A stretch of 64,000 bases of DNA from Agaribacterium sp. ZY112 (GCF_041346925.1 NZ_CP166840.1:4029001-4093000), one strand, 5' to 3'. Positions 8,806 to 17,470 are shown, counted from the stretch's first letter. Program-made: numbers and translations. The notes: generated by a model not told the origin, from the sequence alone.

Positions 8806-9281
8806 GTCATGAAGTACTTCTTACACTATCGCTATTAATATCAAGCTTCGTATGGGGCGAGGTCGACCTCGTACAGGTCGATAAATCTGAACGAAAGATG
8901 TATCTCTATTCAGGAGGCACTCTCGTCAAAGAGTATGATGTGGCATTTGGTGAAAACCCCAAAGGCCACAAAACCCAAGAGGGAGATGAAAAAACTCCAG
9001 AGGGTACTTATACGCTTGATTACAAAAAAGAAGACTCCTCTTTTTATCGGTCAATACATATCTCTTACCCAAATGAAGATGATAAAACCCAAGCTAGAGC
9101 ACGTGGCGTATCTCCAGGTGGCTTTATCATGGTTCATGGCCAGCGCAATTGGTTAGGCTGGCTATCACCCATAACTCAGCGCTATAACTGGACTGATGGG
9201 TGCATCGCACTCACCAACTCCGAAATGGACGAATTCATGGATTTGGTAAAAGTAGGCACCACAATTCAGATTGAGTGGTAA
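8757..9281 (+). CDS. YkuD-type L,D-transpeptidase, start codon displaced
   Basis: The YkuD catalytic domain is clear: KTPEGTYTLDY, then the His in FIMVHGQRN and WTDGCIAL with the catalytic Cys. Such enzymes make or edit 3-3 peptidoglycan cross-links in the periplasm. The start is unclear. The natural ATG at 8809 is one base out of frame and stops after nine codons, while the in-frame sequence just after it encodes a signal-peptide-like stretch (VLLTLSLLISSFVWG). The coordinate given uses an in-frame GTG at 8757 inside the attC site. Either a one-base frameshift has damaged the start or a non-ATG codon is used. Confidence 0.75.
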   Translation: MCFNSTPVPAGYNSVTCHEVLLTLSLLISSFVWGEVDLVQVDKSERKMYLYSGGTLVKEYDVAFGENPKGHKTQEGDEKTPEGTYTLDYKKEDSSFYRSIHISYPNEDDKTQARARGVSPGGFIMVHGQRNWLGWLSPITQRYNWTDGCIALTNSEMDEFMDLVKVGTTIQIEW

Positions 9282-9284
9282 GCA

Positions 9285-9370
9285 GGTAACAAGCCGCTCA
9301 AGGTTAAGCAGCTAAAGCTGCTTGGGACCTCCACTGCGCTGGTTGGTTTTGTGCAGAGCGGAATTTATAG
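9285..9370 (+). mobile_element. degraded attC-like site 2
   Basis: Starts just after the transpeptidase stop with GGTAACAAG. CCGCTC (9294-9299) pairs with GAGCGG (9356-9361), and an inner AAGCAGC/GCTGCTT hairpin (9306-9323) is followed by GACCTCCACTGCG, also found in site 1 and at 10786. The outer right R box is not recognisable, so the site is probably worn. Confidence 0.45.
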
Positions 9371-9380
9371 GAATTAGCAA

Positions 9381-10214
9381 GTGAAGTATAAAAAATATCT
9401 AATGTGGGGAGGGCTAATTCTAACTATGTGCCTTGTTGGGTTAGTAGTTACACAGCCTTTATTGATAAAGGCCATTTACGCTAAATATAAGTCAACAGAT
9501 CAATTTTTAACGTTTAAGGGTGACGCGCGTATAAAATACGAACAAGGAGCGGAACAGAACGCTATTACTCTAAATAACATCTTGGATGAAAGTCAAAAAG
9601 CCGTTGAAATAGCTCTTGGGGCGCAATTTAACGCACCAATAAGTATCTATATATGCTCATCTCAAGATGTTTTTAATGAGTATGTCTATCTTTCTAAAAA
9701 CGTTAGAGGGGCAGTTTATTGGGGCAAGCTATTTCTTTCTCCTGGAGCGTTTAACAGGGGCTCACTTGCTAAATTAACTAAACATGAGTTAACTCACTAT
9801 CTATTTTATACGCATCTAGGTGAGAGAGCGCATATCGAAGGCATTCCTCTTTGGTTCAGAGAAGGGATTGCCGAATTCGTTGCTAATGGCGGTTCTAAGT
9901 TCACGAAAGGTCGAAGCATTCAACATTTTATGAGTGTTAAAGAAAGGCAGTCGTATTTATCTGGGAGTCTAGACTTTTGGTTCACTACCAAAGATCCAAC
10001 TGATGCCGTTAGCAATGGTACGGTAAACTGGATTTTATACAAAGTTGGAGCATTGTTTGTGCATTACCTGCATGATTTAAATCCACAGAAATTTGAAGAG
10101 CTAGTCCGAGAATTATTGGCGGGGAAGAAGTTTGAGCAAGCAATTTATTCTGAATACGGACGAGATACTCAAACATTAAAGTCTGAATTTACAAAATATT
10201 TACAAGGCACATAA
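9381..10214 (+). CDS. MA-type (gluzincin) metallopeptidase, membrane-anchored
   Basis: A 277-aa protein with an N-terminal membrane anchor (residues about 7-28) and a zinc-peptidase core. H135-E136-L-T-H139 is the HExxH zinc motif and the Glu in IPLWFREGIAE (about 161-165) is the likely third ligand, as in peptidase MA-like proteins. The substrate is unknown; the active site would face the periplasm. Start is GTG at 9381 with AGGA upstream. The stop codon lies in the R box of attC site 3. Pairing with a peptidoglycan transpeptidase in the previous cassette may be coincidental. Confidence 0.8.
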   Translation: MKYKKYLMWGGLILTMCLVGLVVTQPLLIKAIYAKYKSTDQFLTFKGDARIKYEQGAEQNAITLNNILDESQKAVEIALGAQFNAPISIYICSSQDVFNEYVYLSKNVRGAVYWGKLFLSPGAFNRGSLAKLTKHELTHYLFYTHLGERAHIEGIPLWFREGIAEFVANGGSKFTKGRSIQHFMSVKERQSYLSGSLDFWFTTKDPTDAVSNGTVNWILYKVGALFVHYLHDLNPQKFEELVRELLAGKKFEQAIYSEYGRDTQTLKSEFTKYLQGT

Positions 10215-10328
10215 CGCCCCGCTCCAGTCTGACGTCTGGTACTACGCGCCTTTTGTGTTACTCGCTGGCGCTCAAACAATAACACAAAACACGCTCCGTA
10301 CCAGCCGCAGCTGAGCGGGGCGTTATGC
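10209..10328 (+). mobile_element. attC-like recombination site 3 (best formed)
   Basis: ATAACGCCCCGCTC (10211-10224) pairs perfectly with 10313-10326, and TTTTGTGTTA (10251-10260) pairs perfectly with 10280-10289. Between them the strands pair except for C10225, T10228 and A10232, which bulge on the left strand only. The right end is GTTATGC. Full-length pairing with one-sided bulges is the attC hallmark. The upstream gene stops in the left box and the next gene starts within 30 bases. Confidence 0.85.
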
Positions 10329-10354
10329 AGCCATGCACCTCAAGGAAAGAAGTA

Positions 10355-10801
10355 ATGATAAAGAATAAGAAAGAAATTGGGTTGGCGATTCTTGCTTGCG
10401 CATTTCTATACCCAATCACTAGCCACTCTGCTGGTTTCGCATCCGCTATTGCCCTGCCGGAATGGTTAGCCCTCTGGATTAACGATACCGATCAAAGTTG
10501 GCTTGGGATGCAGTTTTGGAATCTGATGACAATTTATCCCTCGTTAGCTATCCCAATCGTGATCGTTGTATCTTGCATTTGTTCTGCAACCCAAGTGAAA
10601 TGGCTTTATTTCTGCTCAAGCATGGCAGCCATATATGTCGCGTATTTCTGCGCCAATTTCGTGCTAACCCTATTGGAATATCCTCAGTACCTTCAGCTGA
10701 ATGGTATTAAAGTGCTAATTCCCTCGATTGTAATACTAGGGACTATCTTCGCAACGGGCTACCTGCATAACAAGGTAGTCAACCCGACCTCCACTGCGTA
10801 G
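10355..10801 (+). CDS. small membrane protein, cassette-type
   Basis: A 148-aa protein from the ATG at 10355, preceded by AAGGAAAG; an ATG at 10325 inside the attC end would add ten residues. It has about four hydrophobic segments and no family I recognise. Its last ~10 codons run into attC-like sequence (GCATAACAAG and GACCTCCACTGCG), so the C-terminus may be read-through of a recombination site. Confidence 0.6.
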   Translation: MIKNKKEIGLAILACAFLYPITSHSAGFASAIALPEWLALWINDTDQSWLGMQFWNLMTIYPSLAIPIVIVVSCICSATQVKWLYFCSSMAAIYVAYFCANFVLTLLEYPQYLQLNGIKVLIPSIVILGTIFATGYLHNKVVNPTSTA

Positions 10802-10914
10802 TTTAATTTATGCTTTAATAGCACAAATTAAACTACTGATCTGTGTCCACGAAAGTGGTAGCAGATCACTTGCGCAGGCCCCTGATAATTTTGCCTTCGA
10901 AAGTGCATAACAAG
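10765..10914 (+). mobile_element. attC-like half-sites flanking nested hairpins
   Basis: GCATAACAAG occurs twice (10765-10774 and 10905-10914), each like the left end of an attC site. Between them are GACCTCCACTGCG, a perfect 11-bp hairpin (10799-10835) sharing the GCTTTAATAGCAC core of site 1, and a second hairpin TGATCTG/CAGATCA with an inner CCAC/GTGG (10837-10868). No matching right R box was found, so these are probably remnants of one or two sites. Confidence 0.45.
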
Positions 10915-11000
10915 TAAAGTTATTGATGCTAATGCTAGTGGGTACCTTCTGTGGTAGTGGAGCGGTGCTTCTTCCTACTATGGCATTAGTATTTAATTAA

Positions 11001-11072
11001 GCCTACAAAAAAATGGTAGGCTGTAGCAGGGGCCGTGTAAGGTTTGTTTCTTTTTACTTTACACGGCCCCTG
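11001..11072. terminator. two tandem hairpins downstream of tectonin gene
   Basis: GCCTAC/GTAGGC with a 9-base loop (11001-11021) is followed by perfect 14-bp arms CAGGGGCCGTGTAA (11027-11040) and 11059-11072 with an 18-base T-rich loop. They lie 13-84 bases past the stop of the minus-strand gene 11085-14465 and probably end its transcription. The long perfect arms are stronger than most terminators. Confidence 0.6.
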
Positions 11073-11084
11073 ATAGTTAGTCCT

Positions 11085-14000
11085 TTATCTGCCAATCTCT
11101 TCGGCGTTGCCTCCTTGATTTACCCAACGGCTACCGTTCCATGAATAGGCGGTACCGTTGATATTGATGCCCCAAGGCGACCCGTCTTCACCCACATCGA
11201 TGACAGATAGGCGACCGTTAGTCGGGCCAAAGCGTACAAATTGATTACCATTCCAGCTCCAAATCGTGCCGTCGGTCTTGGTCAAGAATATTTTCCCTCC
11301 GCCAATACCAAGGTCCTGACCATCTGAGCCGCGAGGCTGCCAGCGCGTACCGTCCCATCTATAAACATTGCCATTGGCGTTAATACCCCAAGGTCGGCTT
11401 ACGCCAACATCGATCCGAACCAGACGGCTGTTGGTCGGACCAAAACGAATAAATTGGCTACCATTCCACTCCCAGATCGTGCCATCGGTCTTGGTCAAAA
11501 ATACACTGTCGCGGCCCACAGCAATATCCTGGCCGCCGGAATCACGCTGCAGCCAGCGGCTACCGTTCCATTCATAGATGTTACCGGTTGCATTGATGCC
11601 CCAAGGTTTGTCATTTTCACCCACGTCGATGCGCACCAATCTGCCATTGTTTGGGCCAAAGCGTTCGAAGACAGAGCCGTTCCATTTCCAGATGGTGCTG
11701 TCGTCTGCGATCTTGTAGGTCGAAGAACTACTGCCATCAGTTCCAGGGTTTGCTGATGCATGAGGAAACAACCACTGGTCGATGTCCTCTCCGTCGCGTC
11801 CAGCATCCATGTCTTGAGCCGGTTTGTCTTGTCCTAACCAGTTGGCAGGAATAAAACCATACACTTTTGCATCGGGCTGGGTTGGTTGTCGACGAGGATC
11901 ATCTTCAGTGTTGAGGTTGGGGTTTCGTGTGAGCGCGCTAATGTTCATACCCAATCGCCCTTCACGTGAATGGCAACTTAAGCAAAACGCATTATTAGAC
12001 GAGTCTGGGCGTGGTGCGCCATAAACAAGCGGGCCTTCTGGGAAATTGATCGCATCGCGGACGCTGCGGTGATTCCTTGGAATGTTGGCCATATGCGCTC
12101 TATAGTCATCTCGGTAATCGTGATAACAGGCGTAGAATTCATTTGTTGGCTCTCCGGCCGCTTGAACAAGCCGGCGAATAGTGAAATGGCCAGCACTGTA
12201 GGATTTTGCAAGTCGGTTCCATCCACCAGTATCGGGCACGCCTATTAATGTGCCGTTAGCTTGGTTACACGCGACTTCCTGATTAACGTTTTGAGCAATA
12301 ACCTTAAAGTTATCGATCCAGCCTTTAAAGCCATCATTCGGTGCATCAGGTGTTGCGCCAAGATATAATTTGCCTTCAGTCATGCGGAATATAGGCTCGT
12401 TTGCATCGACTCGACCTAAGTAGAAACCATTGTAATAAACGGTCATAGAGCGGTTTCCACGGGAAATATTTAAACCCACATGAGCCCAACCTCTGCCATT
12501 ATTTCGGGCGCGATTTTGGACTGGCCCAGAAATGTTCATTTGCTGAATGACACGCCCCTGTGGATTAAGGAACTGCAAGCCACCGTCGCCACGTACCCGT
12601 AAAGATGAGCCGTCGCTAAAGGTGATCAACCTGCTTGTGTTACCTCGGCCGCCTTCATAACGACGATCAAAAAATAGTCCAACGTACCACGGCGTGTTAT
12701 TCACATTTCGTGTGTTACGGGGTATGTCGTATTCAACGGTGGTATCGGTGTTGAGCCATAGGCCTCGTCCTATGATGCCACCGTTTGCTACGCGCTCCAC
12801 GCGTCCGTTTTTGATTGCACCCAATTTTGGTATTGACCATCGATTAGGTAGCGCAGTGGCATTATTGGCTACAGCATGTCGTCTAGAGCTGCGTACTTCA
12901 AAAAAACCGCCTCCATTACCGTTATTACCGCTGCCATTGAAATGACTCGCAGGCACCATATTTGAGTTGATGAAGCTATCCGGATTATTGTAATCATCGA
13001 ATACAAACTCGTCCGTAACCGCCCCTTTGCTGATAATCCAAGGTACGTCAGATGGTGTTACCGGCTTCATATTTGGGAACATATTGAAGCGATGCTCAAG
13101 TGTATCTAGAAAGTTAATGTTGCTTGATCCTCTCGGCCTTGGCCCGCCTTCTGTGCTGCCATTGCGGCCACCACTGACTCGAACCCAGCCATCGTGCTCA
13201 GATGAGGACTCATAAAGCTTAAGATCTCGATGTCTGCGCTCTTCGGTGCCTAAACCAAAATCCATGTTATTGATCACATTATCCATCTGGACCATCTTGC
13301 CCTGGGTCCATAAGCCCATCATGATACGGCCTTGTAATCTTGCCGAATTAATGTCTGACTTATTGTCTGCTAAGCAGCTGCCATAGGTAGTAACGACCTC
13401 TTCAGGACACCGTGTTGGGTAAGGTGCAGTGCCATTATTAGGATTGAATAACTGACCGCGCACTGTAGTGACTGAAATATTGTCAGCATCACGGTCAACC
13501 CAAGGGTATGAGCCAAAACTTGTATCGTCGGCGATGACTCGACCAGAGGCATCGCGAAATGGGTGCATGGCAAACCCATAGCGATTGTTTATCGTCGAGT
13601 CATAGGGTGCGTTGGCGAGTGGGTAGACTTTATTAAACTGGCGAACATCACAGGCCTGGAATCTGTCCGGGTTGTCGTTGACAAGATAAACGGAGTCGGT
13701 ATTCGTGTTACGCGCATTACCTTGATCATCGACCCAATCAATTCGGGTCCCAGCCGTGCGCCCAATAATAATTCGGCCATCGTCAGGTGTGGTAGTCTCA
13801 AAGAAATCTTTAAATAAGAATTTTGTACCTTTAATCGGTGCCTCATTGGTGATTTCAGCAATTTTGGCTTGAGGTGTTTTGGGGTTTTCTACTCGCACGG
13901 TAATATCTATACCGACAAACCTAACCTCCCCTGCACCTTCTCGTCCCGCCGCTATAATGGTTAAATCATAGCAGTCGTCGACACCATTACAGACTCGCGG

Positions 14001-14465
14001 GTTGCTGGGCGTAGACGCATTTGGTGGGGCCTCACACAAGCCAATATGACGAAAACCGCCAATGCCTGGAGGACGGAACCGTCTTGTGTTTTCACTATGG
14101 AAGTCTGAGACAACGTTGTCCAAGCCTGGCTCAGACACCGTAAACGGAGTATCTAACCTTTCCGGTGCAAACAAAAGAAAGCTAAGACTGCTGCCCGTCG
14201 TTCTAAGGCCGACCCGCCCATCACGAGAAGTGTGTACTGTTGGCTGGAATGGCCTAGTGAATTCTCCATTTTCTATTAAATGAGTGTCACGTACGAAAGC
14301 TGGTCCTTCAGGGATTTGCGCATAAGTCTGTGTCGTAAGAAAAAATGCACTAAGTAAGGGGCTTAGCATCAGCCACTTTTTGTTTGACAGGGAGGAGCTA
14401 AGAGCATCCGTGGTTCGATTTTCTCGCGCTCGCTTTGTCATGTAAGAAAAAATATTAGAGTACAT
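11085..14465 (-). CDS. secreted LamG / CxxCH / tectonin-repeat protein
   Basis: A 1126-aa secreted protein with a signal peptide ending near TYA-Q50; a shorter start at 14441 is possible. The first ~500 residues are unassigned. Residues about 570-730 look like a LamG/concanavalin-like lectin domain. C829-L-S-C832-H is one heme c-type motif in a Cys/His-rich segment. Residues about 913-1125 contain three tectonin-like repeats (WNGSxFxRFGP, RIDVG, PWGIN, GNxYxWNG), which fold as beta-propeller blades. A lectin plus heme-motif plus tectonin chain suggests a surface glycan-binding or redox protein. The function is unknown. It runs opposite to the surrounding cassettes. Confidence 0.8.
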   Translation of the reverse strand: MYSNIFSYMTKRARENRTTDALSSSLSNKKWLMLSPLLSAFFLTTQTYAQIPEGPAFVRDTHLIENGEFTRPFQPTVHTSRDGRVGLRTTGSSLSFLLFAPERLDTPFTVSEPGLDNVVSDFHSENTRRFRPPGIGGFRHIGLCEAPPNASTPSNPRVCNGVDDCYDLTIIAAGREGAGEVRFVGIDITVRVENPKTPQAKIAEITNEAPIKGTKFLFKDFFETTTPDDGRIIIGRTAGTRIDWVDDQGNARNTNTDSVYLVNDNPDRFQACDVRQFNKVYPLANAPYDSTINNRYGFAMHPFRDASGRVIADDTSFGSYPWVDRDADNISVTTVRGQLFNPNNGTAPYPTRCPEEVVTTYGSCLADNKSDINSARLQGRIMMGLWTQGKMVQMDNVINNMDFGLGTEERRHRDLKLYESSSEHDGWVRVSGGRNGSTEGGPRPRGSSNINFLDTLEHRFNMFPNMKPVTPSDVPWIISKGAVTDEFVFDDYNNPDSFINSNMVPASHFNGSGNNGNGGGFFEVRSSRRHAVANNATALPNRWSIPKLGAIKNGRVERVANGGIIGRGLWLNTDTTVEYDIPRNTRNVNNTPWYVGLFFDRRYEGGRGNTSRLITFSDGSSLRVRGDGGLQFLNPQGRVIQQMNISGPVQNRARNNGRGWAHVGLNISRGNRSMTVYYNGFYLGRVDANEPIFRMTEGKLYLGATPDAPNDGFKGWIDNFKVIAQNVNQEVACNQANGTLIGVPDTGGWNRLAKSYSAGHFTIRRLVQAAGEPTNEFYACYHDYRDDYRAHMANIPRNHRSVRDAINFPEGPLVYGAPRPDSSNNAFCLSCHSREGRLGMNISALTRNPNLNTEDDPRRQPTQPDAKVYGFIPANWLGQDKPAQDMDAGRDGEDIDQWLFPHASANPGTDGSSSSTYKIADDSTIWKWNGSVFERFGPNNGRLVRIDVGENDKPWGINATGNIYEWNGSRWLQRDSGGQDIAVGRDSVFLTKTDGTIWEWNGSQFIRFGPTNSRLVRIDVGVSRPWGINANGNVYRWDGTRWQPRGSDGQDLGIGGGKIFLTKTDGTIWSWNGNQFVRFGPTNGRLSVIDVGEDGSPWGININGTAYSWNGSRWVNQGGNAEEIGR

Positions 14466-14943
14466 TATATAAACCCTTTGTTTTTATTGTTGTTTTTACT
14501 GTTTTTTATCTGTGGCATGTCTTGTTTTTTTATGAATCTGATCAATAGATTCTCTAAGCCTATTGACTCAGAATTAGCTCAATAAAAAAGATTGTGTGTT
14601 TTTCTTGTGACTACTCCATGCCGTAGTGACGTACAGCGATAACAACAGTATCCAGAGGGGATTTATAAAGTCATTACACATGACTTGATTTCCAACATTG
14701 ACACTCACCGCAACGAGCTGACCATATTTAAAAGTAACTACACGGTCAATTTACAGTGTGGTTTTGTGTTAAGCAGAACAAGCTAAGCCCGTTTTTGAGT
14801 GCTTTTTTGTGAGCGAAAACACAATAATGCTTAGGTGCCACATGATCAGGTGAGTGATTCCTTGTGATTTGCAGATATCTGGAAATTAATAAAATCGGTT
14901 TATGTGCTTTTTGAGAATGGCGTTAACTTTTTAGGGAGATAAC
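14466..14943. other. 478-base divergent spacer
   Basis: No gene is seen. It should hold promoters for the reversed tectonin gene and the lipoprotein. An inverted repeat GAATCT-GATCAAT-AGATTC at 14534-14552 lies about 70 bases upstream of the tectonin start and could be an operator. The rest is T-rich without other clear structure. Confidence 0.35.
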
Positions 14944-15324
14944 GTGAAGGTATTACTGATAGCCTCCATTTCAATTTTTATTCTTTCTTGCGCAACGCAA
15001 GTTAAAGAGAGTAGCGAAGAAACAAAAGCCAATGATAGTAGCGAATCTATCCCGACTACGTGTAAAGGAGCAATTCAGACCATCGCCAATGAACTAGATG
15101 AAGACAGCGTCAAAACATTGAAGGAAACAAAGAGAGAAGACTTGGTGATGTTTCACTTCTCCTGGGGTATGGGTATTCGTAATAGCTACGGTTTGTGGTC
15201 TGAAAATTCAGCTATCCGTCTCTCCTGCGCTGAACAAATCGGAGAAAAAGATATACATCCAGATAATGCTTCAGGAATTATTATGGAAGGAGTTTGGGAG
15301 CTAGTAAATGGCGCCAACATGTAA
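14944..15324 (+). CDS. DUF6794-like lipoprotein, cassette-type
   Basis: A 126-aa lipoprotein: hydrophobic start then lipobox LSC with Cys16 as the probable lipidation site. The conserved-looking segment (LDEDSVKTLKETKREDLVMF, FSWGMGIRNSYGLW, HPDNASGIIMEGVW) resembles DUF6794 proteins as I remember them. Function is unknown. Start is GTG at 14944 with AGGGAGA upstream. Its stop codon is in the R box of attC site 15319-15408, marking it as the gene of a cassette. Confidence 0.75.
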   Translation: MKVLLIASISIFILSCATQVKESSEETKANDSSESIPTTCKGAIQTIANELDEDSVKTLKETKREDLVMFHFSWGMGIRNSYGLWSENSAIRLSCAEQIGEKDIHPDNASGIIMEGVWELVNGANM

Positions 15325-15408
15325 CAAGTTTGTCAAACATCGCTACACACCTTCGGTGTTCCGCTGGACTCGCTCCTGCGTCGCTCGCCGTTTACAAAAG
15401 CGTTACAT
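15319..15408 (+). mobile_element. attC-like recombination site 4
   Basis: Outer ATGTAAC (15319-15325) pairs exactly with GTTACAT (15402-15408). TTTGT (15329-15333) and AAAC (15335-15338) pair with GTTTACAAA (15390-15398), leaving C15334 unpaired, the same position of bulge as in site 1. Short 90-base site with an ACACC/GGTGT hairpin inside. The upstream lipoprotein stops in the left R box and the next gene starts 16 bases after the right box. Confidence 0.82.
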
Positions 15409-15423
15409 ATCAAAGAGATTTCG

Positions 15424-16245
15424 ATGAATAGATTAGCTCTTATTTTTGTATTAATTTTTCCGTTAACTGGCTATTCAGATTCAATTTTGCCAATTAGGCA
15501 GACCTCAGAGTGGGTTTCTACCGTGGAGTTCGACGCTTCTGAATTAATTGATGGGAACGCCATATTTTTGGAATCGCTTGATGCTGCCCAAGTGTTAAAT
15601 ATATCCATGAATGAGTCTTTCAAATACATGAATGAAGACGAGCAATGGGAAATTCGATTTACTCAAAAAATAGACAGTAGTATTGAAAGCCGCTATTTCA
15701 TAATCACTGAGAAATTGGTTTTTCCGACATATGCTCGGGAGATGGTGGTTAATACTCAGCTTAAACGTACTAATGTAAGAGAGAATGGAAATTTTGACCT
15801 ACAACCTGACCGCTCAAAAGTCTGGATGAAAGCAGAATTAACCTTGAGAGGTAACGATCTATATAGAGTGAACGGGGGATTTGCATTAAAGGGTTCTAAT
15901 GCAGGTTCACCTAAGCTCCTTAGTTACATCGACATAGCAGAAAATCACCCTTCATCCGAACTTGTTGTTAATGAAGTCAATGGTAAAGTGTATAAGCAAG
16001 TCCATCTTTTAACGGGTACAGAGAGTATCCCATTGGCTTATATTTCGAAAACTGAAAAACCTAAAATTGGAGTGTATTGGGAAGTAGGGGAAGGAAAACA
16101 GTTATTTGCCCTTACTGTTATTGATCATGTGCCTGACCCAGAAGGGATGGGCGCAAAGTGTCAATCCAGAACAGTTGTTTACGAGGTTGCAGATAATAAA
16201 TATACACAGCAATCTGATGCTGGTTTTCAATGCTATGTGCACTAA
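15424..16245 (+). CDS. secreted protein of unknown function, cassette-type
   Basis: A 273-aa protein with a signal peptide (LALIFVLIFPLTGYS, cleavage near residue 18-20), hence periplasmic or secreted. The rest is beta-rich with no domain I recognise. It is placed directly after attC site 15319-15408 and followed within 20 bases by TATGTAACAAAGC, a possible left half-site with no detectable right half. Confidence 0.6.
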   Translation: MNRLALIFVLIFPLTGYSDSILPIRQTSEWVSTVEFDASELIDGNAIFLESLDAAQVLNISMNESFKYMNEDEQWEIRFTQKIDSSIESRYFIITEKLVFPTYAREMVVNTQLKRTNVRENGNFDLQPDRSKVWMKAELTLRGNDLYRVNGGFALKGSNAGSPKLLSYIDIAENHPSSELVVNEVNGKVYKQVHLLTGTESIPLAYISKTEKPKIGVYWEVGEGKQLFALTVIDHVPDPEGMGAKCQSRTVVYEVADNKYTQQSDAGFQCYVH

Positions 16246-16329
16246 TTATATTCGTGAAAAAATATGTAACAAAGCTATGGACCGGAACAGCTAGGCTACG
16301 TTTTGCAATTTCAATCGTGCGATTTCAAA

Positions 16330-16642
16330 ATGTCATATGAAAATACGATAAGACTATGGAACGCTTCCATTGTTACTTTCTGGGCCCTTGCCTTCGCAGT
16401 GGTTTTCCTTCCTCTCGAAAGCATTTTTCAATCTTTTGGTGCTGCTCACCTTGCACTAGAGATAGCTTTCATTGGTATTGGCGTTACAGTCTTAATCTTT
16501 CCAGTTGTCGACTTATTTTCAGAAGGGATGGAAGCTAAATACCACCACCATTTTACTTTGCACAGTATTCCTTGTTCTGTTTAACCTGATAGGTAGCATG
16601 ATTATGTACTTTTGGTTCAGTAAGACCTACGAGTCAGAGTAA
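16330..16642 (+). pseudogene. small polytopic membrane protein split by a +1 frameshift
   Basis: From the ATG at 16330, the frame encodes two to three hydrophobic helices up to about residue 70 (DLFSEGMEAKY), then runs into HHHFTLHSIPCSV and stops at 16584. The next frame from about 16541 encodes a clean membrane helix (ILLCTVFLVLFNLIGSMIMY) ending in SKTYESE with a stop at 16640-16642. A one-base shift near the CCACCACCA run at 16542-16550 would join them into a ~104-aa protein. It is either a disabled cassette gene or a sequencing error. No family recognised. Confidence 0.6.
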
Positions 16643-16713
16643 CAACTCAACAAGGTTATCAAGTACACTACGTTTGATGCCGTCAACCCAAAGTACACAC
16701 AAGACTTAGATAA

Positions 16714-17451
16714 ATGAAAAACAGAGTTGCATTAGTTACAGGCTCGACATCGGGAATTGGAAAAGCTATCGCCAACAGGCTTGCTTCGGAAGGTTTTTCC
16801 GTCGCTTTCCATTCACGCTCATCCGTAGAAGTTGGCCAGCGCCTAGCATCACAGAATGAAGGCGCTTCTTATTTCCAAGCAGATCTATCAAATCAGACTG
16901 AATCTAAGGCGCTAATTGAAAAAATTGCATCCAAATACGGGCGTCTGGATGTGCTGGTTAATAATGCAGCGTTAACGGAGGTGATAGACCATTCAAATCT
17001 GAAGGCTGCTACCCCTGAAGTATGGCGAATGCTCCATGAGGTTAATGTTATTTCTCCTTGGACACTGATCTCTGAAGCGGAGCCTTTGTTGAAAAAGTCC
17101 TCTTCCGAAGATGCTACTAGCTGCATTCTTAACATCAGCTCCCATGCTGGTGTACGCCCTAAGGGAGCATCGATTCCTTATTCTGTAACTAAGGCCGCGC
17201 TCAACCATATGACAAAGCTCTTAGCTTTGAATCTGGGGCCTGACATTAGGGTCAACGCTATTGCTCCAGGTTTAGTTCATACGCCCATGAGCAAAGACTG
17301 GACTGCAGCCCGTGAGCTTTGGAAGACCAAAGCACCAATGAAACGGGGTGCGGAGCCAGAGGAAATTGCCTATGTCGCAGGTATGTTAATTAGCAGTTCA
17401 TACCTAACTGGTGAAGTCGTACTTTCAGATGGAGGGTTAAATTTGACATGA
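16714..17451 (+). CDS. SDR family oxidoreductase
   Basis: A 245-aa classical short-chain dehydrogenase. TGSTSGIG (residues about 9-16) binds the cofactor, NNAA (about 85-88) is structural, and Ser/Tyr/Lys are present (NISSHAG and YSVTKAALN), with SDGGLNLT at the C-terminus. It reduces or oxidises an unknown alcohol/ketone with NAD(P)H. It lies inside the cassette-like cluster and is followed by a degraded attC-like site. Confidence 0.92.
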   Translation: MKNRVALVTGSTSGIGKAIANRLASEGFSVAFHSRSSVEVGQRLASQNEGASYFQADLSNQTESKALIEKIASKYGRLDVLVNNAALTEVIDHSNLKAATPEVWRMLHEVNVISPWTLISEAEPLLKKSSSEDATSCILNISSHAGVRPKGASIPYSVTKAALNHMTKLLALNLGPDIRVNAIAPGLVHTPMSKDWTAARELWKTKAPMKRGAEPEEIAYVAGMLISSSYLTGEVVLSDGGLNLT

Positions 17452-17470
17452 AGAAAGCATCTATCAAATT

